The notes under the pieces are model-generated. The model was not told the origin of the DNA. It ran no database searches and saw only the letters and a list, made by a program, of their open reading frames with translations. Shown piece by piece: positions 32,610 to 44,352 of a DNA stretch of 64,000 nt (positions are counted from its first letter, which is position 1; each line of letters begins with the position of its first letter). The stretch is from Spirometra erinaceieuropaei. Its lineage: Eukaryota; Platyhelminthes; Cestoda; Diphyllobothriidea; Diphyllobothriidae. Where the stretch lies: the NCBI GenBank assembly GCA_902702965.1, contig CACRXP010000147.1, positions 596,961 to 660,960 of the forward strand. The letters run 5' to 3'. A program made the translations under genes and the position numbers.

Positions 32610-34085
32610 ACAGTGTTCCCGTGCTCGACTCTTCTTCTTCTTCACTTATGCATACACCTGGAACTCGAAATTTCGCTTTCATTCGTGAGAGTAACGATGT
32701 CTTCATACACAGTTTATCAATGCAAGAAAATTTGCACCACTTAAAGAGCATGTTATAAAGAGGGATTGCTTACGAACCCTGGCATCCTGCGCTACAAAAA
32801 TACGCTAAAATCGTGCCCTAGACTACTATGCATCGTGACGTTGCAAATTTTAGAATTTCAGTTAACGCTTTGCAAGCTGACCAACGCCACGTGTATAACT
32901 TTACAAGTTTATTTAATGCCCTACATGATGAGCCGTGTTTACCGTTTCATTCATTTTAATTTTAAAAGCCCATCAATGAATAACTGTATACTTTCATTCA
33001 AATGGACTGCTACATAATAATAATTCCATCAATATAGTTTATACCCAGTGTCCGAAGGAGATAATGCGTTTTTAAGAATCAAATCCCATCTGTTGCTCTA
33101 ATTCGTTCTTATTTGCCCCGGAATCTTCCGCAAGACCGTAGACGTCCATTGGCTGTCTTTTCATGAGGACCACAAAACAGGAGTGATTTATAATTTTGTT
33201 AAAACCTGTCGTGCAAACAGCCGAAAAATCCTGGTATTCGACTTACAAGATTCGGCGTCGCTTTGCATTCGGATAACTTATTTAAGGCAAAATAACTGTG
33301 CGATATTTTAAGTTACAAGCATGCAGCTCGTAGTATGGCGTTTCCTAACACAGTCATCTGGTAACGGGCAGAAAGGCTGTGTTCGGGTTTAACATAGATA
33401 AGATACTGGGCGAAAAAACAACCCCTAACATGTGTCTGCCGCTTTTATCCTTTGAAATGGATAACAGCGTACCTACAAAATCATAAAATCGACCAAGAAT
33501 GTTGAGCCTTCGACGGTACTGAGATCTTGACGATAGTCTTTAGATTAAACCGGTTTACTTCTGTTCTGCCTTTTGAAAAAACAGGAAAGAGATAATAATT
33601 ATTTCCTCTTAAACGGAATGGATTTTGGCAAAAATTCATACAATACCCTGACAACTAATCAATACACATTATTACCAACTTCTAGTTGCTGTAGTTAACA
33701 AAATCTTCATTTCCTTCCAAAAAACGCGTCAGCTGAATTCAACAAATAAAGCTACTAAATAGGATGGAAAAACACAACTCCTGTCAATAATATTAAAGGA
33801 CATAATCCTTTTCACACTTTAAAATGGGAAAATGCCTATGGGCGAATGGAAGGGTGAACGTAGCAACTAAATTCAAGAAGAGCTCTAACTTTCAAGGCAA
33901 CCCTCGCCTCACCTCATACTTTCTTCACCTAAACCTTATTCTACCTCCAACTTCAAATTCGCGAGAAATTAACAAAAAGCCACCAGGAATGATGGAATTA
34001 CTTATTTGAGTTCCGTGCCTGAAAAAACTGCTAAGAGGCGCTCAGTCCAAAACTATTAGTCATATGTACAAGAAAAACAGACGTC
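32610..34085. other. No gene; degenerate array near 33890
   Basis: AT-rich. 33895-34000 has a decayed CCTC/ACCTAAACC-type run ending GCCACCAGGAATGATGG, a weaker version of the array plus CCACC block found near 4730 and 23350. Confidence 0.35.
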
Positions 34086-34089
34086 ACGT

Positions 34090-35060
34090 CATCTACAGTG
34101 CGTGACCTAACTCAAGAAACCGTTAAGAAAATTTTCAGACGCCTTAAAGTTGCACATTTTGCTCACACGCCCAGCTATTCTGGCAAATGTCCCCTTTCAT
34201 GCGGCAAATGTGCTAGGGGAGTTATATCCGGCACATTTTTAGTACATTTGAGCGAAAATAGACGCTGCAATATATCTGAGCAATTTCCTACGATAATACC
34301 TACCACGGACTTCGCTTTCGCATTTGAACGTGTTTTTCATTAAAAGCAGGGGACCTTGCCTATGCTAGTCTTGCTAGACATGATCATAAACAAAGGGAAA
34401 TTGCGAATTAATTTTCCAGACAGAAATTTTCTCACGCGTAAACGAGATGGCATGCTTATGATTAAACTTTCCAATTCTATTTAACTATATTAATCAGTGA
34501 ACGGCCGGACAAAATGTGACCTTTTTGAAAATTTTATTTCTGCGACACTTCTGTAGGCGAACTCAAGCGAAATTCTGTTTATTTCAGCGAACTGCAATCC
34601 AGCATATTTAAGAGAAAAAAATCAACGAACTCTTCGAAAATCGTGTTGAGATCTATATTCAGGTTGTCGATAAACCGCCATACCTAATGTTACAGTGATC
34701 ACTAAGGGATATTTAGGTCCAAAATCCAATGGAAAATCGTTTTCAAAAGTTATTTTATTTTACCAGTTGGCTTATTCGTCTCTATAGACAGACTTTCTGT
34801 GCATTTAAAATTAAACTGCAGTCACTTTTGACTATTGTCACGTCCTCGGAATTTCCGGCTTTTTTAAAATTTTGCTTTTTATACAAATTAACATTGTTTT
34901 CAGTATTTTTTGTTACTTTATTTCGTATAGAGGTCTTTATTATTAATTCGGAGTTTTTATCCACTCATTTGTACGGGTTTGCGGGCGATTAGCCAGAACT
35001 CGTAAACTCAGACACTCTCCATCAATTAGGTAACCTACTGTAATGGTCTGCGTGACAAGG
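34090..35060 (+). repeat. Family F repeat, copy with internal deletion
   Basis: Starts with GTTGCACATTTTGCTCACAC, passes ATAGACGCTGCAATATATCT (family: TGGACGCTGTGATATATCC) and ends with TTTGCGGGCGATTAGCCAGAACTCGTAAA (family: TTTACGGGCGAGAAGC..TTCGTAAA). It is shorter than the other copies. Confidence 0.45.
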
Positions 35061-35064
35061 TTTA

Positions 35065-36040
35065 CGTCAGTGATGTCATTAAATTCATAGGTTAAATGTT
35101 TAAAAAAACGGAGGGTCCAGTGCCATCTAAGTCCTCACGAAAGCAAAAACTCGTGACGTTTAAAAACTTTACGGCAAACTGCTTAAATAAAGTATTTTGT
35201 CATATGCCGATGCCCATCGCATTATGTCAATAAATCAAAGAGTCTATTTTCCAAAGAACACATAACTGGCACACTTAAATCTTCCAGACGATTCAGTTTT
35301 GCGTGAATGTCAAAAAATGATATATAATTCTTCCCGTTTTTTCCAGTTCCCAATCGCAAATGAAATCTTGAGCGATGTAACACAGTTCTGGAAAATGTTC
35401 TATTTACTTAAATAGGGAACACAGTTAAATCGCAAGCAACTGTAAAAGGGTCCAGCAGCAATTGTGACACTGCCGAGTTGCAGACAAACGGGTTCTTAAC
35501 GTAAAAGAACCTATGTAGATCCTGCAGATGCAGCTATTTGAATTTTCATGTAAATATTGATTTAGCGTTTAGTGCTATATCTAGAGCACGGAGATATGTC
35601 TGTCAATGTGCTCACACTGACCCGGTCGAATCTCGTTGGCAAGAAGTCTGCCGATTCCCGATCCAATTTTCTTCTTTCTAACCTGCAAACTACCTTACTA
35701 TGCCATAAAACACTGGGCTTTAATCCCGCATTGACGTTTGACAGGCAGATCTCGTGTCAATTCAGTCCCCCCAACAGGGGAATGTATAGCGTTGGGTGCC
35801 CATCGGTTGCTCACCTATCATGCGATAGTCCTAGGCAAAGAAATTCACACGAGTTGTCTCAGACCTAAAAGGTTTGTTTGCTGTGAGAGATTGCGTGGTC
35901 ACTTCTGAGCGACACACTGAAGTAGAATGGACAGACCACCACACAGACGAAGTTCTGACTTCAAAAATTAATAACGGAACGAGTTGAGCATTAGTAATAG
36001 ACAAAATGCATTGCCAATTGATCAGAATTATAACGGTAAG
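35065..36040. other. No supported gene
   Basis: One 98-codon frame at 35572-35868 has no domain and no clear splice context. Confidence 0.35.
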
Positions 36041-36045
36041 AAAAG

Positions 36046-37023
36046 TACAGTAGGTGGGCTGACTCATGAAATGTCATCAGAAATCCTGAAATGAGTTTTC
36101 GTTTCGATAAGAATAATTAAGTAGGGTTGTAAAACTTGCCAGCCGGCAACATAATTCTATAATATTTCAGTTACCTTAGGATACCGGCTTTCGACCGAAC
36201 TTTCTTCCGGCTGCACGCATAAATTACCCTCTGTAAAAAATAAATACTTATGTAGCATGCAATTTTCTCAGTGATTTTTGATGCCCCTAAAAGTCCACTT
36301 ATACTTCATGAAAAACATGCACGATAATATTCATTCTTTTGCTCGTTCGTTTTTTTCTAATTTTATACTTGAAGTACGGACATAATAAGGTTTTCACAAA
36401 AGGTTCTGATTTTGGGAATTTTAAATACCGTGAAATGGCCGTTCATAAAACGTCATGTGTTTGCATTTACCAATGTGGCTTGTAAAGTTAACGATATGGA
36501 TCACATCCACTGCCAGATTTTGTGAACCCCATATGGTTACCCTTCATTACCTCAGAGACATGTGTGGTTTTTCGCACGCGGACAATATAGGGCTAGTAGT
36601 TTAGAAGCCCTGAATCCAAGTGTAACGGCAGAGCGGGTTTAAAATTATTCGGGCATTGGGAAAGTTTTTGAAAACCGAATTATACCCTTCCTCTGAGAAA
36701 AAGATTGGAAGGAAACGTAATGTTCTACCGAATGGGCAAAAGAATGAATATTTTTGCGTATGTTCTCCATGAAATATAATTTAATTCTTAAGGACAGTGG
36801 AGATAAATGAGAAAAATTCGTGCTACATGGAAAGTGATTTTTTTCAAAATGCATGCAGACGGAGGGAATTTCGTTCAAGAGCCGGCACCCTGAGGTAACT
36901 GAATTATTATAGAATTCTGCTGTATGATTATTAGTTTTATAACCCTCCCAAATTAATCTTTTCGAAACGAAAACACGTTTGGGAATTTCGGCTGACACTT
37001 CATGAGTTAGCCCATCTACTGTA
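36046..37023. mobile_element. Family D mariner-like non-autonomous element, copy 2
   Basis: Left end TACAGTAGGTGGGCTGACTC and right end GAGTTAGCCCATCTACTGTA are near-perfect inverted repeats about 25 nt long. Removing the outer TA as target duplication leaves CAGT at the tip, as in many Tc1/mariner elements. Length 978. No transposase inside; the minus ORF at 36645-37073 crosses the end and is not conserved in other copies. Confidence 0.75.
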
Positions 37024-38235
37024 CTGCTGTTATGAAAGGAAATTAAACTCGTGCATAACGGAATGAATTTCACACAGTCGAAAAAACTCAGTGACCACTA
37101 AAAAGACAATAAATAGGGAAACCAATTAGAATTGCAGAGGAACTCTTGGACGAACCAGAGGCGAATCCGGATACTTTGCAGAAGGCTAACATAAAGGGGT
37201 AAATATGCTTCTGGTTGGGATATTTATCCAAAGCGAGAGTCCTGGAAAATGAATTCGGGAAGTATTCCTAAGGCGAACTGTGAAGGGTATGTTTGCTGGG
37301 TATCGCAAGCTTCAACGGTGAAGTCGACGCCTCGTCACCCGAAGGTTTATATATGATTGTCCGAGATTCTGTTGAAAAAACATAAAGCTAATTTTGAGAG
37401 GCAACGGAGAAAAGTAGAAGTGAAGCGACTCGATAACATTTTCCTCATGTTAACACCAGATAGCAACGACGCATACTTCAGGGGCGACGCAACATCAAAG
37501 ACAATCATGATAATGTGGAGTGAGTCTCTCCTATTCACTTAACACGATACTACCCGGAGTGTTTTTGACTAAGCTCGTACGTGGCAAATATACTGCCTCT
37601 TCGAAACCCAAAATGGTTTTGTTAGAGACAGAATTCCTCGCCTAGAGAGTAAAATGGCGTAAGGAGAAAAAACAGTTCGAAATTTGACAGTCAGCCTCCG
37701 TATTACACATCTGACAAGGAAGCACGAGAGAAAGTCACTTAAGCAGCGTCTCGGCGGATGCTGAAGTGGACTTTTTGCGTACAAAAAGACCAGATTGACC
37801 GACGCACTACACGATCCGGGAGAAGTTACTTCTAAAATGAAGAGGAAAAATAAGCCATGCCTCTGTAAATACAAGGGAAAGCCTAACATACATTATTAGA
37901 AAAGCGAAAGACCAAACTATTCGACGGAATGTCCTATTTCAAGTGTTATCTGGAGCCAAAGTATAACTTAATACATCAGTGCATACTTTTTGATAAAATC
38001 AGATGAGGAAACACCACACACGGTACGGACTAAATGGAAATTGAATAATTGGTGCTCATCGACTCTTCGGAATCTACCGAACCCACGACAAATCTCGCCT
38101 ATGCAGGTCTTTTTCACAATATTCTGCAGATTTGACGCATTTCATGAGACGGTGAATTAGCAGAGTGTGGTCTCATTTATAAACCGTTGTATAAGACTCC
38201 GCTACTACCAGACTGGTATCGATCACCTCCCTGAC
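37024..38235. other. No supported gene
   Basis: Fragmented frames on both strands between 37140 and 37890. These might be an old transposon, but I cannot name a family. Confidence 0.3.
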
Positions 38236-38239
38236 TTTG

Positions 38240-38505
38240 TCAATGACGTGGTTGAGGCGTTGGCTGAACCCCGGGCCTTGTGCTCGATGTCGGGGATTCG
38301 AATCTCATCGAGGTCGCCGAGTTTTTATATAATTGGATCAAGGGAATTATAAAACTCTTTCAACAATCGTTTATTAAGTGTGCCTGCAGGTCATCTGGTG
38401 GATTCTAAACGGATTGCTTAGGAACTTCTGTTTGGACAGCAAACATACAATGTCAGAATTGGTGGATTCTATAGGTTGCAGTAGGTTGGGCCGGTAACTA
38501 GTCCC
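38240..38505 (+). mobile_element. SINE-1 copy
   Basis: GTGGTTGAGGCGTTGGCTGA, GGGGATTCGAATCTCATCGA (B box), GCCGAGTTTTTATATAATTG, the GGTCATCTGGTGGATTCTA body and GGTTGCAGTAGGTTGGGC end. The 5' edge of the head is missing. Confidence 0.6.
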
Positions 38506-38539
38506 GAGTATTAATAAACGCACGGCGTTTTCTCAGGGC

Positions 38540-38700
38540 CTCGCATTTAAGGTGGTTGGAAGGGTGGACCGTACGCGAGCACTTCACTTGTTGTCTGCGT
38601 TCGAATCTCATCAAGGCCGCAAACTTTTTAACAAGTGAGTCAGACGAATCATAAAATTCTTCCAAAACACCCTTCAGTAGACAATAATTTAATGTGGCGT
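38540..38700 (+). mobile_element. SINE-1 head, diverged
   Basis: GGCCTCGCATTTAAGGTGG (A-box region) and TGCGTTCGAATCTCATCAAG (B box), followed by CGCAAACTTTTTAACAAG. It lies directly behind the previous copy in the same orientation. Confidence 0.5.
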
Positions 38701-38959
38701 ATGAGATTTATGTGGCTAACTTAGATGAGGCGTATAACAGGGCACATCCGCCAGCTTGCATATCAGCACAAGATGCCTGCATGACTAGTTACCTGTGTTG
38801 AAGGATGTCTCTTACTGTTGGATGTAAGTGGCTTTTACTGGTGTTGACAGTCCAGTGTACCAATTACTACAATACAGATAAATAGTGTCATTTTTAAGTT
38901 AATCACTTTTTTCGGAAATTGGTGTTTTGGTGCTACCATGTCCCCTCTATGTGGATTAA

Positions 38960-39515
38960 TGCAAAGTACGGGGATTTAAAACGCATGTGTTGACTAGTCT
39001 GACATTCACTACCTGCAATCACTTACTGGTCGCACTTTGACCCTGTCTTTGTTGCTACTAGATGGTGAAAGACTACGCGCGCATGATGACGACAAGAATG
39101 ACAGATTCTGATTCATTTACTGTCACTAGCTCGATGGGGAGAAGGAGTTTAATGACAGATCTTTCGCACCTCCTTCTACTGTTTCTTAAATATCTCAATC
39201 AACTTCGCAGGCTGTAGTCACATAATGTGTTTCGTATGCATGCATGGAATCAATTGAACGCAAACATCTCATTATTTGAACAACTCTACTAAAGAACAGA
39301 GCTGATTAATTAGCGATTTGGCCTTTAGTGCCATGCAGAATCCAAGGTAAGAATAAATAAAAGGCAGTTAAATAGGAGCAGTATGTGAGTTGATGCAAAT
39401 TGTAGGATAGTTAAAACGGATTTGTCGACTGGTCTGATGCAAGCTTTTTGCAATTTGTTCCTGGCTGCATCTTGATCCTCTTGTCGTTGCAACAAAATTA
39501 TGAACAGGTTGCATG
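38960..39515 (+). repeat. Family E repeat, two partial units
   Basis: 38960-39235 matches the 3' part, and 39240-39515 the 5' part, of the unit at 40105-40560 (shared: GATTAATTAGCGATTTGGCC, TGGTCGCA, CTTCGCAGG-CTGTAGTCAC, ATAATGTGTTT). The order means the 3' part of one unit is followed directly by the next unit, that is, a head-to-tail tandem. Confidence 0.6.
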
Positions 39516-39539
39516 CAAAAGCTATATTCCGTAAAAAAG

Positions 39540-40067
39540 GACTTCTTATGTAGCATGCATTTTTCTCATTGATTTTTAATGCTCTTAAACAGTTAACAAG
39601 AATTCCACGGAAATCATGAAAATATTCATTTTAACATTCATTCGGTAGACAATTACAGCTTCTTCCTATTTTATACTCGAAAGAAAAGAATGATTTGGCT
39701 TTGAAAATGTTTTTAATTGTGGGAATTTTAATACCGTGAAATGGCAGTTCATAAAACGTCATGATTTTTCCAAATGAAAGAAGGAATGTCTACTTTGGGC
39801 ACGTTTTTTTTAAAAATTTGTTTAAATTTATAAAAAATTGAAAATAATTAGGAAACATTTATACTACAGACGAAAGCAGCATACAGGTTTTAGTTTATTG
39901 AGGCGGGGAAAGGAAACTTTTTCAGAAGCCGATATTCTGGCTTAACAAAAGTATTTTGGGAATATGCGGCATCATAACGAAATTACAACCATAATTAAGC
40001 ACCCTTTTCGAATCAAAAACACCTTTCAGAATTTTAGTAGCATTTTATGAGATGCATGTCTACTGTC
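39540..40067. mobile_element. Family D element, left-truncated, inserted in family E
   Basis: Starts inside the element at CTTATGTAGCATGCATTTTT (the 36252 equivalent) and ends at the decayed right terminus GAGATGCATGTCTACTGTCA. It separates two family E units. Confidence 0.5.
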
Positions 40068-40104
40068 ACTATTAATGTACATTCATGAAATAAGGCCAGC
40101 AGAT

Positions 40105-40560
40105 TGCGCATGCATAGAATCAATTCAACGCAAAATATCTCATTATTTAAGCATCTTTACTGAGGAACATAGCCGATTAATTAGCGATTTGGCCTTTTTG
40201 CTATGAAGAATTCAATGTACGAATTAATAAAAGACAGTTGAATATGACCAGCATGTTAGGTGATGCAAATTATGGAATATTTAATGCGGATTAGTCGACC
40301 GGTCTGACATAGGCCATTTGTAATCAGTTACTGGTCGCATCTTAACCCTCTTGCCGTTGTTACAAAACCCTGAACAAAACCCATTAGAGGACGATTACGC
40401 ACACATGAACAAAACTTAAATGAGAGTTTCTGCTTCATCTGGTGTCAAGAGTCAGGTGAGGGACGTGTTAGTGGCAGATCTCTTGCATCCCCTTTTACCG
40501 TTCCTCACAAATCTTAATCAACTTCACAGGCCTGTAGTCACGTAATATGTTTAGTTTTAT
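40105..40560 (+). repeat. Family E repeat, full unit
   Basis: About 455 nt from CATGCATAGAATCAATTCAA to CTGTAGTCACGTAATATGTT. It is the reference unit for the two partial ones upstream. No ORF. Confidence 0.6.
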
Positions 40561-41214
40561 TGAGCCGAAAATTTTCAGTATAATGCAAAGCACAAAAATA
40601 ATGAAATTCTACTCGCGCCACCAAATCGCATCTCAGTTGTCCTTTCTCAAATAACTAGAATCTGTACCCTCTAAATATTAAATTTTTCGTTAGGTTACAA
40701 ACATGCATATTTTCCACAGCGACGACCTCGAAGTGATGGAGTTTGACACCCTCGTCGAATCTCAGATCTAGTTTTCTGTCGCTGAGGCCGCCCTAACCAT
40801 TGGTTTCATCTATACGCAGGCTTTGCAAACAGGAATATCAACTCGGAGAATCGCCTGCTGAACTCACAGTCATTTTTATTGTTCACTGGCCGTGCCCAAC
40901 GACTTGTCCGACCCGCACAATCGAGCGAACAGTTGGAAGAAGTCGGCTAGCTGAAAGAGAACGAACAAGCCACGATGCAATGGCGTGAATAGAATATATC
41001 TATTTTAATTTGTGTCATTTTAACAGGCATTTTATGTACACTAAAACAAAACGTTCTGCGCTACTACATATTAGGCTGATGCAGAAAGAACTACCAGAAG
41101 TTTGCATCATTGTTCTTGGTTTAGCGATTAGACTCGCTGTCGGCTTGTCTACGTACGTAAGTCCATTGTTTCTACTTGGTCCTGAGCTCTACGGACATTA
41201 TGACATAGAACTTT

Positions 41215-41541
41215 TTAGGCTACGGGTAGGTCCAGATGCCTGTTGATGGAGTTGGCATCGGAGTACCAAGCCTCGAGCGTGAGCCTTTCTGCTTTTTTGT
41301 CCCAGCCCACGATGGTAGCTCTATGCAAATCGAAATTATGCCCGGTTTCTCCAACGTTTGTTGCTGGTTGAGACTTTGGATCTAGCCTCCGAGCGGCCAG
41401 TTTGAGCTCCTGTAGGCGGGTCTGCGATTTCCGACCAGTTGTTAAACCACGGCTCCGGCTTGCGGACTCCAACAAGTCAACTCGTTTTGTGAGAAAAAAC
41501 CGAAATTCGCCCAAGTTCTCAGCGCCTGTGATGATTTCCAC
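41215..41541 (-). pseudogene. GIY-YIG nuclease fragment, Penelope-like element type
   Basis: Minus-strand frame of 108 codons. RGLTTGRKSQTRLQELKLAA corresponds to TGR.L..R..EHKLA, NVGETGHNFDLHRATIV to H..E.GH.F....T.IV, and LEAWYSDANSINRHLDL is a close match to the family's EAW.S..NSINR..DL. A retained Glu lies in the EAW motif. No reverse transcriptase is seen upstream on this strand (above 41541), so the copy is truncated. The terminal LPVAY-like end is where intact copies stop. Confidence 0.6.
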
Positions 41542-41699
41542 TTGTGTAGTTGCCCATTAATCGGCGCATCAGCACTGGAAGATGAGCAAAACTCCGCTTT
41601 GTCAGGCGAATTTATGAGATGAGAGTTCTGGCATGTTTGTGACCGCAGTTAATGCCAACTATTCTCTGATAGTGTAATGATTTACCGTACTTATAACAC

Positions 41700-41969
41700 A
41701 GGTATTAACTAAAAGCCCAGGCACGCGTGTTTTGCCGATCTTATGCCGCTATCTGACGCAGTTGTGAGGGATTCGGCTCGTTGTGGGATCCCCCAGCCTT
41801 CCCCCTGTGTTTTCTGGTATATGAACTCCAATTTCAAATTGCCTTGTTTAATTTTCTAGGAAATTAATGCGCGAACTTGGAGAAGGTCTTTCAAAACGGG
41901 CCTTTTTAGGCACGGTCCAAAGTTTGATATGAATATTTGAGCTGAAATCCATCAGCTACTGCGGAATAC
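41700..41969 (+). repeat. Family G repeat, includes left arm of a palindrome
   Basis: TAAAAGCCCAGGCACGCGTG, TTTTGCCGAT, CCCCCAGCC..CCCTGTGTTTTCTGGT, TTTAATTTTCTAGG, GATATGAATATTTGAGCTGA, ATCCATCAGC, in the order of 26640-26960. 41841-41969 is repeated inverted at 41997-42127. Confidence 0.55.
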
Positions 41970-41996
41970 TCTGAATAAAACTGTGAATATTAAGCG

Positions 41997-42127
41997 GTTA
42001 TTCCGCAGCAGCTAATAGATTTCAGCTCAATTATTTATATCAAACTTTAGACCGTGTCTGAAAAGGGCCCGTTTCGAAAGACTTACCCAAAGTTCGCGCA
42101 TTAATTTCCTCGGAAATTAAACAAGGC
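41997..42127 (-). repeat. Inverted family G end, right arm of palindrome
   Basis: Reads on the minus strand as GCCTTGTTTAATTTCCGAGG through GCGCGAAC, GGTCTAAAGTTTGATATAAA, CTGAAATC, AGCTGCTGCGGAATAAC. It is nearly identical to 41841-41969. The spacer is 27 nt. Confidence 0.7.
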
Positions 42128-42877
42128 ATGCTCTCTGACAGTTCGATTTAAGAGGTTGGGACCCTCCTCAGACAGACTGACTGAAATGTTAGCATCGTCA
42201 TTCCGGACCCTCGGTGACATCAGCAATAGCAACCATACTCAGGCGACAGTCGTTGTGGACGGTATCATTAAAGTCTGCCTTGTACGGCGCAATCTGTGGT
42301 GGACCGGTGACGCCAATGGCGTCTAGGCAGCAGCTAGCGGAAGATAAGTTTAACCGAGGGCCCGTCTGGATTGGCTAATCCTTTATAGTTTAGAAAGAAC
42401 AGATTTAAAACCACTATGGACAAAGGCCCTCACAAAACCAAATACTGCTTTTCCTGTGGCCATGGTTGTTTTATTCGCACAGTCTAATATGATATGTTTG
42501 CCATTTATACTTACGATAACAATAAAAGTATCACGATTCTTTACTCAACAATACCACTTGTCAAGGCCTGGCATATGCCACAAAGTGGGGGACAGAGCAC
42601 CCCAGCTACGGATTCAAGTATCCGAGCGAGCTGGCATGCATCGAAATAGTGAGGCCCCGATAATTCTATAATGATTTGTCAAGACGCTACTAATTTTTGA
42701 CCTTCCATTCATCAGAACTGAAAATGATATTACAGAATGAAATTTTTAAGGCTGATTTCGGCGGCCAAGCCCGCAATCAACCAAGGCTTACTCGCTACTC
42801 ATTATTCGACTTCGCTAACGTAGCCAGCTTATATTCGTACGCTCGCGGCAAGGACGGAAAAAACAATTTCGGACATG
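42128..42877. other. No gene seen
   Basis: Only short ORFs. Nothing is conserved with other parts of the window. Confidence 0.35.
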
Positions 42878-43735
42878 TACAATGAATGTGCTTCCTCATG
42901 AAAAGACAACCGACATTTTGAAGTAGGTCATTAATTAGAAAAGATTATCTAAGTAGAGTTGCGAAACTAACTGTCACGCAACACAATCACGTCTGGGGGC
43001 CGAAATTAGGGCGAGCATCTTTTCGGTCGCCTCCAAAACTAGACTCTGCAAAGGTAGTCACTTAAGTAGTACGGGCTACCTCATTGATTTTCTATATCCT
43101 TATACACTCAAGTATGCTTTTACAGAAAACTTGCACAAAACATGTCTTTTTGTATTCATTTGGTAAAAAAAACTCCTTTAAATTTTGTATATGAAAAAGT
43201 GATATTTTTTGCTTTAAAATGTTTCTTATCGTAAGTCTTAAGACCATATAATGTCGACTTATAAAGCTTCGTAGCTATCTATTTATTGATGCTGCTTATA
43301 ACGTATGCCACGCGGTCAACATCCTCTGCAAAGTTTACGTGCCGTATATGATATTTTTGCAATGGCTTATATAAGTGATCAATTTCCATGCACGGAAGAA
43401 ATAAACACTGTAGTTTAAAAACCCTTAATACAGGTGTGAAGACGAGTCAAGTTCAAAATTAACAAAAAAGTAAGAGGTTTTTAAGCCAAAAGATAGGTTT
43501 TTGAGTGCAAAAATTTCAAAAGGACAGAATGTGCTACTAAATAAGCGTAAGAAAGAATGTGTGCACATGTTCTTTTTAAGACATATTTTAATATATAAAG
43601 GCATCTAAAATCACAGGGTATATGCGCACCAACTAAGAAATTATTTTTACAAATGCAATTTGTAAAAATGGTAAAAGAGGAACTCATTTAGACGCCGGGA
43701 TCATGGCGTGACTAAAATATTCGGTGATAAAGCTG
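42878..43735 (+). mobile_element. Family D element, diverged copy
   Basis: Left end TACAATGAATGTGCTTCCTC and ATGAAA corresponds to the family left end. GTAGAGTTGCGAAACTAACT, CTTAAGTAGTACGG, CTCATTGATTTTCTA and TTGTATTCATTTGG follow the family order. The right terminus is lost at the edge of family F. Confidence 0.5.
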
Positions 43736-43959
43736 CGCGACAGTTATTCCTGTCAATCTAAATTACATGACTTATCTCATGAAACTTAATGACAGAAACT
43801 GGTATGAAACATTTTGGGAGTCCTAAACGTTGCACAATTTGCCCACTCGTGTAAACTTCTCCCATGCAGAAAATGTGCGCAAGCAATTTCTGTAAAGAAA
43901 ATTCATTGATATTTTGGCAGATTTTGAATAATTCATATTGACCCAACTGTGAAAAACTC

Positions 43960-44045
43960 GGCGTCTCGGTGGGATTCGAACCCACGCAGTAAGGGGGAAG
44001 GCTTTAGTACAGCCAACGCTCTAACGACCTGAGCTACGAGGCCCC
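43960..44045 (-). mobile_element. SINE-1 tRNA-like head, minus
   Basis: Minus strand: GGGGCCTCGTAGCTCAGG, GTTAGAGCG, GCTGTACTAAAGCC, GCGTGGGTTCGAATCCCACC, GAGACGCC. Perfect B box and T-arm pairing (GTGGG/CCCAC) and D-arm pairing (GCTC/GAGC). Its body runs toward 43925 and is joined to the inverted copy at 44220. Confidence 0.7.
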
Positions 44046-44230
44046 GCCGGACGACGAGAGTTTTATCACACTTGGGTCAAGTTACCCGCCCAACCTTCTG
44101 CAACGTCTGGAATCCACCAAATCTGATACAGAAAGTTGACTGCCCAAGCAGGATTTCCTAAGTAATTCACCTAGAATCCACCAGATGACTACTAGGCTCA
44201 CGTAATTCATAGATATTTTGGCAGATTTTC
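44046..44230 (-). mobile_element. SINE-1 body, minus
   Basis: Inverted counterpart of 44395-44560: CACTTGGGTCAAGTTACCCG, CAACGTCTGGAATCCACCAA, ACTGCCCAAGCAGGATTTCC, TAGAATCCACCAGATGACTA. Confidence 0.6.
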
Positions 44231-44266
44231 AATAATTCATATTGACCCGGACGACGCGAGTCCGGC

Positions 44267-44352
44267 GGGGCCTCGTAACTCAGGTGGTTAGAGCGTTGGC
44301 TGTACTAAAGCCTTCCCCCTTACTGCATGGGTTCGAATCCCACCGAGGCGCC
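44267..44352 (+). mobile_element. SINE-1 tRNA-like head, plus
   Basis: GGGGCCTCGTAACTCAGGTG, GTTAGAGCG, GCTGTACTAAAGCC, TGGGTTCGAATCCCACC, GAGGCGCC. A box and B box are intact apart from AACTC for AGCTC. The acceptor stem pairs with one mismatch. The anticodon arm is unclear (a GGCT/AGCC stem would give ACT) and is followed by an over-long variable segment, so a functional tRNA is unlikely. Confidence 0.7.

Noticed and set aside
32241..32645. 134-codon minus-strand frame
   Set aside because: Shadow of the GIY-YIG fragment; the + strand carries all the motifs.
36645..37073. 142-codon minus ORF as a gene
   Set aside because: It crosses the right end of a family D element, and the frame is not kept in the other copies.
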